Below are positions 20,559-27,698 of a DNA stretch of 64,000 bases, in pieces. Source of the stretch: Candida dubliniensis CD36 (Eukaryota; Ascomycota; Pichiomycetes; Serinales; Debaryomycetaceae); NCBI RefSeq assembly GCF_000026945.1, contig NC_012861.1, forward strand, positions 1,984,001-2,048,000, given 5' to 3'. The notes under the pieces were generated by a model that worked only from the letters and a program-made list of their open reading frames with translations, was not told where the DNA came from and did no database searches. Numbering within the stretch: position 1 is the first letter of the stretch; the number at the start of each line of letters is the position of its first letter. The translations under genes and the position numbers were made by a program.

Positions 20559-21662
20559 CTAGTCGTATTTTTCAAGCAAAGTTTTGAATATGTCAATCAA
20601 ATTCTCAACTCCTTGAACAATATTCTCGTCGTACCCTTGACCTTCAACAAATTTGGCATGAGCAAAATCAATGAGATTCAACGAACTTAATGGAGTAAAC
20701 GGTTGTGTCTTTTGTCGTTTTGTATTGTCTTCCTTTGTTTCTTCGTGTTCGTGTTCGTCTTCTTCTTCTTCTTCTTCTTCTTCTTCTTCTTCTTCTTCTT
20801 CTTCTTCTTCTTCTTCTTCTTCTTCTTCTGCCATTTCTCTTACTAGTGGGTTGTACATATCATAATTGTCGTCAGTAACATTTTCCCATTTCGTTAAATC
20901 AGATTCATAGATGAACAATAACGACCCAGAAAATATTCTCACCTCATAGTCCAATAAACAGTTATATAATAACTGAAGACGTTTATAAAACACAGTTAAT
21001 AATCTTTTAACGATTGGTTTGGGTAAGTGATTATTAAAATATAATTCCAATCCCTCCTTCACATTAGCCTTAGTTAAGGACCTGCCATAGAATTTATTAA
21101 ATTCAAGATATTTATGGTTATCGATATCATTTATATTGACAGACACAGACGAGTCATTCATATTCTCGTATAGTTCATTAGCTGGTTTAGCATCTGATGT
21201 CCCGTTGTAGACTTTCATACCACAAATTCTAAAATTTAAACTCCCACTAGTAGTCGCATCACTGACTTTTTGTAACCTAGCAATCTTCTCTGGAGCAGTA
21301 ACCTCATCATCGGTCAATTTGGCGCCCAACTTGATGTCCAATATACTAGGGTGAGTAAAGCCATGGTACGAATTCAGTAGCACAATGTATTGTTTATCTG
21401 ATGCCAGTTGATCCGGACCTGTTGTTTGATTTTTTGATATATCTCCTTGGGTTAATGTCCCCATAAATGTAGGCATCCAATGAGACAACTGGGACCCTAA
21501 TGAGGCATCTTCAACATCTTGGTCGTACAGTTGAACTTTGGTATAGAAATCAATTTCTTGCTGAGCAGTTAATTTGATGAACAATGAATCAGTAGCAAGG
21601 CAGCCATCATGACCAGCAGCTTGATGTTTAGAAGGTGTGAGTGAATCTAAAGCCGGGATCAT
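20559..21662 (-). CDS. ARG82: Inositol polyphosphate multikinase Arg82/Ipk2
   Basis: The 367-residue kinase phosphorylates inositol trisphosphate toward IP4 and IP5 and, in yeast, also works with Mcm1 in arginine-gene control. The catalytic signature PSILDIKLGAKL (PxxxDxKxG) is at about residue 102. AAGHDGC near the N terminus, SLNFRICGMKVY, and the C-terminal SLNLIDFAHAKF (SSLLxxxD/IDFAH) are the other IPK-family motifs. An uninterrupted run of about 25 glutamates, encoded by a GAA repeat, interrupts the domain near residue 280; S. cerevisiae Arg82 has a poly-aspartate stretch at a comparable place. Length agrees with the family (355 in yeast). Confidence 0.94.
   Translation of the reverse strand: MIPALDSLTPSKHQAAGHDGCLATDSLFIKLTAQQEIDFYTKVQLYDQDVEDASLGSQLSHWMPTFMGTLTQGDISKNQTTGPDQLASDKQYIVLLNSYHGFTHPSILDIKLGAKLTDDEVTAPEKIARLQKVSDATTSGSLNFRICGMKVYNGTSDAKPANELYENMNDSSVSVNINDIDNHKYLEFNKFYGRSLTKANVKEGLELYFNNHLPKPIVKRLLTVFYKRLQLLYNCLLDYEVRIFSGSLLFIYESDLTKWENVTDDNYDMYNPLVREMAEEEEEEEEEEEEEEEEEEEEEEEDEHEHEETKEDNTKRQKTQPFTPLSSLNLIDFAHAKFVEGQGYDENIVQGVENLIDIFKTLLEKYD
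20758..20829. repeat. (TTC)n / (GAA)n coding microsatellite in ARG82
   Basis: About 24 consecutive TTC units on the + strand encode the glutamate run of ARG82. Pure triplet composition makes length variation between strains likely. Confidence 0.9.
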
Positions 21663-22051
21663 TTCAACCTTGTTCTGTTGAGTTTTGATAATAAAGATTT
21701 GTGGGTGTTCAATTCAAGATAAAAAAAAAAATACTAGTAGCTCAGAGATAATGTTTGATTCTCTACAGGTGCGAAAGAAAAAGTGGGATATTACCATGTT
21801 ATGGGGACCCGTTTGATATGAAAACAAACTGTAAGGTCAATCAATAAAAATGACAAATAGTCTTCAATATGCTATTTTAAAGACTCTATGTAACCACTTC
21901 TTTGTTTTCTCTTTTTTTTTTTTGGTCCCCAATTTACTTGTTTAATTTACAAATGGACTCAGCCTGGTTTGATATAATACATTGAGTTTTGTTTTGTACG
22001 ACACAAGACACTGGTCATTACTCTTTTACAGAATCTTGCCGGTCCAGATCA

Positions 22052-22076
22052 GGGGGCGGTGGGCGGTGGGCGGCGG
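22052..22076 (+). repeat. G-rich GGGCGGT repeats
   Basis: Three close copies of a GGGCGG unit stand alone in an otherwise AT-rich region. The run offers three tracts of three or more G plus GG pairs, so it is near a G-quadruplex pattern. It could also be a cluster of zinc-finger sites. Confidence 0.6.
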
Positions 22077-22358
22077 AAGGCAAATAAGATTATTTACCTT
22101 TGTTTCCCACAGATGAACTGTAAGTCGTCGTTCCTTTCACCACACCTGTACGATCTATTGATAATAATTATACTGAATACCTTTTGAGTTTGATTGGAGG
22201 GCCAAATCAGGTATCGCTCAATCATTACGAAAAATTTTCGGGCAATTCTTTTTTTAGTATACTAGGTCAACTTCAGCATTTTTTAGTGTCAACAAACAAT
22301 CTAAGAATGAACACGAACAAACAATTTCGAGAATGTTGAAGCGTGTCTTAGTATGAAA

Positions 22359-22378
22359 TGTGTGTGTGTGTGTGTGTG
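22359..22378. repeat. (GT)n microsatellite
   Basis: About ten TG units in the SSO2 upstream region. Confidence 0.85.
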
Positions 22379-22645
22379 ACAAAAAAAAATTATTCAAGGA
22401 AAAACAGACGACCTGAAATGCTGTTGGCTTTTTTTTTTTTATTATTTTTTTTCTCCAACCCTACACACAAACGTAGATATATAAAATTACTTGACAGAAT
22501 AGACGTTTGGTTACAATATATATATATATATATCTGTCTTAATAAACTCATCCCAGAAGATACACCTACTCAGTTTGGTTTTTGATTTTTTTTTTTTTTT
22601 CCCCATTCACATCCATCTAATTTGACATTTGTTTAACCAGAAAAC

Positions 22646-23533
22646 ATGAGCAACCCGTATCAGAATTCCCATAATGGTTATCAACAAAACAACTCATATG
22701 AGTTGAACAGTTATCCTAATAAACAATATTCTTCATCTAATGAAGATGACTTTGTTCAATTTATGAATGAGATCCAAGACATAAATTCACAATTAGATAA
22801 TTATTCCAATATAATCAATCTTATTGACAACAAACAGAAAAACTTTTTACATGGGTTGGATTTGAATGATGAAGATACTGAATATGACTCAAAACAAATT
22901 GAAAATTTGGTCAATGAAGCCCAGTCTTTGCAATTAGACTTGAAAAATAGAATCAAAAATGTGCAAACTCAAGCCGTTCATTCCAGAGACCAAACCAAAG
23001 TTGATCAAGCTGAAACTTGTAGAAAGAGATTTTTAGATTTAATTCAAGATTATAGATTGGTTGAAGCCAGAAACAAAGAAAGTACTAAAGAGCAAGCTGC
23101 CAGACAATATCAAATAATAAAGCCAGATGCTACTGATGAAGAAATCAAAGCAGTAGTAGAAGATGGCTCTCAACAATACTTTCAACAAGCATTAATGCAA
23201 TCGAATAGAAGAGGTGAAGCCCGTTCAGTATTAAACGAAGTCCAAGTTAGACATCGTGAATTATTGAAATTAGAAAAAACAATGGCTGAATTGACCCAAT
23301 TATTCCATGATATGGAAGAATTAGTTATTGAACAAGATCAACCAATCCAACAAATTGAGGAACAAGTCGGAGCTGCTCAACACGACATTGAACAAGGGGT
23401 CGGTCATACCAATAAGGCAGTGAAAAGTGCCAAATCTGCCAGAAAGAAGAAATTATGGTGTTTTTTCATTTGTCTTATTATCGTTATCATTTTAGCTGTC
23501 ATTTTGGGTGCATACTTTGGTACAAGAAATTGA
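22646..23533 (+). CDS. SSO2: Plasma-membrane t-SNARE Sso2 (syntaxin)
   Basis: The 295-residue syntaxin has an N-terminal Habc bundle (about residues 32-150, from DDFVQFMNEIQDINSQLDNY) and a SNARE motif at about 195-258 (EVQVRHRELLKLEKTMAELT to DIEQGVGHTNKAV). A basic juxtamembrane segment (KSAKSARKKK) and the C-terminal anchor WCFFICLIIVIILAVILG follow. It is the exocytic Qa-SNARE that pairs with Sec9 and Snc proteins. Length and layout match yeast Sso1/Sso2 (290-295 residues). The symbol follows Candida usage; a single SSO gene is expected. Confidence 0.93.
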   Translation: MSNPYQNSHNGYQQNNSYELNSYPNKQYSSSNEDDFVQFMNEIQDINSQLDNYSNIINLIDNKQKNFLHGLDLNDEDTEYDSKQIENLVNEAQSLQLDLKNRIKNVQTQAVHSRDQTKVDQAETCRKRFLDLIQDYRLVEARNKESTKEQAARQYQIIKPDATDEEIKAVVEDGSQQYFQQALMQSNRRGEARSVLNEVQVRHRELLKLEKTMAELTQLFHDMEELVIEQDQPIQQIEEQVGAAQHDIEQGVGHTNKAVKSAKSARKKKLWCFFICLIIVIILAVILGAYFGTRN

Positions 23534-24065
23534 GTTTTGTGGCTTTATTCTTATGTCCTTGATTGTGGTTATCTAAGGAAGCACGGTAATAGTATTGTCT
23601 TTTGTTTTGTTTTCAACTGCTACAATCGCAACTCATGAAGTTTAATAAAGACAATTTGACTGTGCAGTTGATTTAGACATAACATTTTCAATGGGATATA
23701 TTCTGTTGAATAAAGAAAGATGAAAGCAAGCACCAACCCATTAAGGAAAACTTGGTTTCCATTCACCATTTTCTTGTTATTTTTATGTTTTATATTTTAA
23801 TCCTTTATACTTTGATTGTTCTTTTTGACTCTTAGTTTAATATTTTTGTTTTTTTCACCTTCCCGTTTTTAATATAAAAAGTCATTCATATATAAAGTGT
23901 TGCATATGTTGAAAGATGTGCCGTAATGGTAAAGTGCTGATGATTGTAGAATATACCTTGGTTCTGGAAGTCTCTTGTGGGATCCGAAAAGCTCTTGGAC
24001 TCTAACTTGTCTAGTACTGGAACATTAGCTAAAGTGACCAATTATGGCCAATGGCATAGTTCATT

Positions 24066-24254
24066 TTAATAATAGTTTACATCAATCATTTGATTCGCAA
24101 CAAGGTTTACTAAGCGGAAGTTTTTTTTGGAAGAATTTTGCAAAATATATCCACCAAAAAATACGTTGGCCCTAAAAACCACCTTTTCGGTACCATCAAA
24201 CAAGTAATATGTATTTTCAGCCAGTCGCCTGACTTTACTTTGTAACTCCATCAT
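24066..24254 (-). CDS. Possible small protein of 62 residues
   Basis: An ATG-initiated frame (MMELQSKVRRLAENTYYLFD...) has protein-like composition: a charged N-terminal helix, then alternating hydrophobic residues (VVFRANVFFGGYILQ). I do not recognise the family. It lies alone between SSO2 and LEU4 on the opposite strand. Chance occurrence at this length is quite possible. Confidence 0.25.
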   Translation of the reverse strand: MMELQSKVRRLAENTYYLFDGTEKVVFRANVFFGGYILQNSSKKNFRLVNLVANQMIDVNYY

Positions 24255-24486
24255 GCCCACTTATTGTTATCGATATTCTACTAAGAGAACAACTATAAAG
24301 AGGTTAGACAAATTCCTTACCAAAAATATGACACAGTTAAAATTAACCGTCAATAACCGAGTAGGAAACAACTTCATTAACAATTCAAAGTTAAAATAAT
24401 TGATTTCGGTTGATCACCTGGTAAGCTAAAATAATTATCTTAGACAAAGGGAAATATAAAATTGTAACAGATGATGGTTGCCTGAA

Positions 24487-24703
24487 CCGGAGCGGAGGGA
24501 CACAAGAAGTTCATCCTAAGCCGATTTTCACATACAAAATTGGTTTTCTTTTCTTTGTGTTTACGTAATCAGCAACTTATTCGATTGTGTGTGGGGATAA
24601 AAATTTTTCAAAGTACTCCTCCACCTCCCCTTTGCCATAGTTTGGATAGTACCGAATGCACTACCAAATCGAAGAAAAAGAAAATTTCAAAACTCCTGAC
24701 TCA
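24487..24703 (+). promoter_or_regulatory. Candidate Leu3-like and Gcn4 sites upstream of LEU4
   Basis: TGACTCA at 24697-24703 is a perfect Gcn4/AP-1 core about 150 bp before the LEU4 ATG. CCGGAGCGG at 24487-24495 is an inverted CCG pair with 3-bp spacing; Leu3 prefers 4-bp spacing, so another zinc-cluster factor may bind. Both would fit amino-acid control of LEU4, which is known in yeast. Confidence 0.5.
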
Positions 24704-24851
24704 TCATCAAATAGATTTGCTTGATTTATAAATCTGTATAATATATATTTGAAAAAAAAAAAAGTGACCAGGTTTTATAAATATTCTTTTTGCCTTTTTT
24801 TTTTTTTAATTTTGGTTTGTATATCTAATCGTCTACACTTAACTGTTCATC

Positions 24852-26573
24852 ATGCCTATGTTGAAAGATCCTTCAGTGAAATATAAGAAATTTCCAAACG
24901 TCAATTTGCCAAATCGTCAATGGCCATCAAGAAGCTTGGATAAACCACCAAGATGGTTATCCACTGATTTGAGAGATGGTAACCAATCATTGCCTGATCC
25001 GATGTCGATTGCTGAAAAAAGAGAATATTTTAAAAAATTGGTTGATATAGGATTCAAAGAAATCGAAGTTGCCTTCCCCTCGGCCTCACAAATCGATTTT
25101 GATTTCACTAGATTTGCGGTTGAAACTGCACCTGAAGATGTTTCTATCCAAGTTCTTTCTCCTTGTCGTCCTGAATTGATTGGTAGAACTGTGGAATCCT
25201 TGAAAGGAGCTAAAAAAGCAACTGTCCACATATATCTTGCCACTTCTGATTGTTTTAGAAATGTTGTGTTTGGACTTTCGAAAGAAGAATCCAAAGCCTT
25301 AGCTGTGAAATGTACCAAATTGGTGAGACAATTAACTAAAGATGATCCTTCAACTGCCGGTACAGATTGGGATTTCGAATTTTCTCCAGAAACGTTTTCT
25401 GACACCGATTTGGATTATGCTGTTGAAGTATGTGAAGCAGTCAAAGAAGCTTGGGGACCATCAGAAGATAAACCAATCATATTTAATTTGCCAGCAACGG
25501 TTGAAATGGCTACTCCTAATATATATGCTGATCAAATTGAATATTTTGCCACTCATATCACTGAACGTGAAAAGGTTTGCATTTCATTACATCCTCACAA
25601 TGATAGAGGATGTAGTGTTGCTGCAGCAGAATTAGGTCAACTAGCTGGCGCTGACAGAGTTGAAGGTTGTCTTTTCGGAAATGGTGAAAGAACCGGTAAT
25701 GTTGATCTAGTCACATTGGCATTAAACTTATATACCCAGGGGGTGTCACCAAAATTAGACTTTTCTGATTTGAATTCGGTCATTGATATAGTTGAAAAAT
25801 GCAATAAGATTCCTGTTCATGCAAGAGCTCCATATGGAGGGTCTCTTGTTGTTTGTGCCTTTAGTGGATCCCATCAAGATGCCATCAAAAAGGGGTTCCT
25901 GGCTCACGAAAAGAAAAAAGAAAAAGCTGGGGGCAAAGAAGTTCATTGGCAATTACCTTATTTACCATTGGACCCAGAAGATATTGGAAGAACATACGAG
26001 GCTATTATTAGAGTGAATTCTCAATCTGGTAAAGGTGGTTCCGCTTGGGTGATTTTAAGGAATTTGGAATTAGACTTGCCTCGTGGCTTACAAATTGCCT
26101 TCTCTAAAGTGGTTCAAGCACGTGCTGAAGTTAAAGGTCAAGAATTAACCAATGAAGAATTATGTGAATTATTCAAACAAGAATATTTCATTGATTACGA
26201 TGATGATGCACCAGAACAATACTTTAAATTGGTAGATTACTCGATATCTACACCAAGTAAAGGGATCAAGGAAATTCAAGCTGATATTGAAGTTAACGGT
26301 AAAGTTGTCTCCATTAAAGGTGAAGGTAATGGTCAATTGTCTGCCTTTAATAATGCCATTGCCAAATATTTGAATATCGATATTGATGTGAAACATTATC
26401 ACGAACATTCTCTTGGTGAAGACTCAAAGGCACGCGCCGCCACTTATATTGAAGTCTTGGTTGATAAAAAAGTTGCAAGATGGGGGGTTGGTATTCATAC
26501 AGATGTTTCCCAAGCTTCATTCTTATCTTTGATATCTATTTTGAATGGATTGCATAAAAATAAGAACATTTAA
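24852..26573 (+). CDS. LEU4: 2-isopropylmalate synthase
   Basis: The 573-residue enzyme condenses acetyl-CoA with 2-ketoisovalerate, the first committed step of leucine synthesis. The catalytic-barrel start motif LRDGNQSLPDPMS lies near residue 40, the metal-binding HPHNDRGCSVAAAE near 247 and LFGNGERTGNVDLV near 275. The C-terminal third is the LeuA regulatory domain that binds leucine. Length matches fungal type II-like LeuA proteins lacking a long mitochondrial presequence (yeast Leu4 is 619), so a cytosolic form or a cryptic targeting signal is possible. Yeasts often have two copies; I cannot tell which paralogue this is. Confidence 0.95.
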   Translation: MPMLKDPSVKYKKFPNVNLPNRQWPSRSLDKPPRWLSTDLRDGNQSLPDPMSIAEKREYFKKLVDIGFKEIEVAFPSASQIDFDFTRFAVETAPEDVSIQVLSPCRPELIGRTVESLKGAKKATVHIYLATSDCFRNVVFGLSKEESKALAVKCTKLVRQLTKDDPSTAGTDWDFEFSPETFSDTDLDYAVEVCEAVKEAWGPSEDKPIIFNLPATVEMATPNIYADQIEYFATHITEREKVCISLHPHNDRGCSVAAAELGQLAGADRVEGCLFGNGERTGNVDLVTLALNLYTQGVSPKLDFSDLNSVIDIVEKCNKIPVHARAPYGGSLVVCAFSGSHQDAIKKGFLAHEKKKEKAGGKEVHWQLPYLPLDPEDIGRTYEAIIRVNSQSGKGGSAWVILRNLELDLPRGLQIAFSKVVQARAEVKGQELTNEELCELFKQEYFIDYDDDAPEQYFKLVDYSISTPSKGIKEIQADIEVNGKVVSIKGEGNGQLSAFNNAIAKYLNIDIDVKHYHEHSLGEDSKARAATYIEVLVDKKVARWGVGIHTDVSQASFLSLISILNGLHKNKNI

Positions 26574-27104
26574 GGACAGGAGAAATATAGGTTGGGGGGA
26601 GGCGGAAACGGGGAGATATAACCTTTATTGGATTCTACAAACAACATGAATTATGGTATGTAATTTTTTTTTAAAATGATCTTATACCACCCTATCTAAA
26701 TTTTTCCTCCTTGTTGTTTTAGTTCAATTGTTTTAAGTTTTCGGTTAGGCACTACTAAGTATAACTTTATTAATCATTGTTTGAAATTTTGTTAACTGGG
26801 CACATTGTTGCTCAGGACTGCCCTCTGTTAATTTCTCATCGTGTAAATTTAATAAGTAAATAAATAAATCAGTATTTATATATTGTGTTTTCGTATTAAC
26901 TACATTTTTCAGTCGCACCACCACGACTACCACCAACGAACAAAGAAACAAGGGGAAAAAAAAAACGGGCTTAAAGTTTGAAAGAAAGGAAAAATAGTCA
27001 ATTGTGGTCGTATTAAACAACAGCCATAAAGATTCCAACATACTTTGATTTCTTTCTTCTCCTTTCTTTACCATTAGGTTTATTTCACGTTTTATATTTT
27101 TGGC
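26574..27104. other. Intergenic after LEU4
   Basis: About 530 bp of AT-rich DNA. An open frame on the minus strand (26745-27122) is low complexity and overlaps the next gene's start; I do not support it. Confidence 0.4.
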
Positions 27105-27689
27105 ATGACTCAAGATATTCAAGGCTCAATGGCAGATGCATTCAAGTATCTTAATGATGCTGAGAAACAAGCTGCCAATTTGGAGAAAATGCTTGATGCA
27201 TTTGAAGCTAAATTAGATTCCATATTGAAAGATGCTGAGAATATCAATAAACCAGATGAAATTGAACAGCAGAATGGGTTTGACGATGAGGTTGAATATA
27301 CAGATGAAAATGAAAACGAAAATGAAAATGAAAACGAAGGGGATAATGAGGAAGAAGGTGACGAAGACGAAGAAGAAGAAGACGATGTCGATCCAAATGA
27401 AAAAGAACAAGATGATAAGAATAACAACAAGGAGGCAATTGATAGAAATGAAGATTCTAAAAAGGACAAAAGTAATTCAAGTTCAACTACAGCTGTACAA
27501 GATACCAAACTAAAGGAAAATGAACAATCAAAAGAAGAATTGGATCCAACTAAAGAGAACGATACAGATGAAAAGACTTCAAAAGACGATACGGCAGATA
27601 TCAAGGATACTACTAATGCAAATGATTCAATTAACGAAAAACTAGCTACAGAGGAGTCAATTGTTGCGACGACCAAGTCTGATGAATAA
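27105..27689 (+). CDS. Unrecognised acidic protein with N-terminal coiled coil
   Basis: The 194-residue protein starts at ATG 27105 (MTQDIQGSMADAFKYLND). Residues about 8-48 form a strongly predicted amphipathic helix or coiled coil (AEKQAANLEKMLDAFEAKL). The remainder is disordered and very acidic, with NE repeats and runs of E and D (about 60-110), then S/T/K/D-rich sequence. I do not recognise it; the short helix plus acidic tail would suit a subunit of a small complex. The acidic repeats generate long serine-rich or leucine-rich shadow frames on the other strand. Its stop is 9 bp from the convergent INP51 stop. Confidence 0.75.
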   Translation: MTQDIQGSMADAFKYLNDAEKQAANLEKMLDAFEAKLDSILKDAENINKPDEIEQQNGFDDEVEYTDENENENENENEGDNEEEGDEDEEEEDDVDPNEKEQDDKNNNKEAIDRNEDSKKDKSNSSSTTAVQDTKLKENEQSKEELDPTKENDTDEKTSKDDTADIKDTTNANDSINEKLATEESIVATTKSDE

Positions 27690-27698
27690 ATTAGATAC

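Larger units (their letters stand above)
21663..22645. other. Divergent promoter, ARG82 / SSO2
   Basis: About 980 bp with poly-A and poly-T tracts, a GT repeat at 22359-22378, a TA repeat at 22516-22533 and an unusual G-rich block at 22052-22076. No protein-coding region is supported. Confidence 0.5.
23534..24851. other. Intergenic, SSO2 to LEU4
   Basis: About 1.3 kb, longer than most gaps in this block. It contains a possible small minus-strand ORF (24066-24254), a CCG-N3-CGG element at 24487-24495 and a TGACTCA site at 24697-24703. Sequence near 23910-24030 is less AT-rich than its surroundings, but no RNA gene could be established. Confidence 0.45.

Noticed and set aside
23910..24030. Possible H/ACA snoRNA or tRNA-like sequence
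   Set aside because: An AGAATA H-box-like word, TGATGA and a terminal ACA occur, but I could not build two stable hairpins or a tRNA fold.
27119..27676. 185-residue serine-rich frame antisense to the acidic protein
   Set aside because: Poly-Ser/Phe composition is the mirror of the GAA/GAT-rich acidic repeats; no start context or domain.
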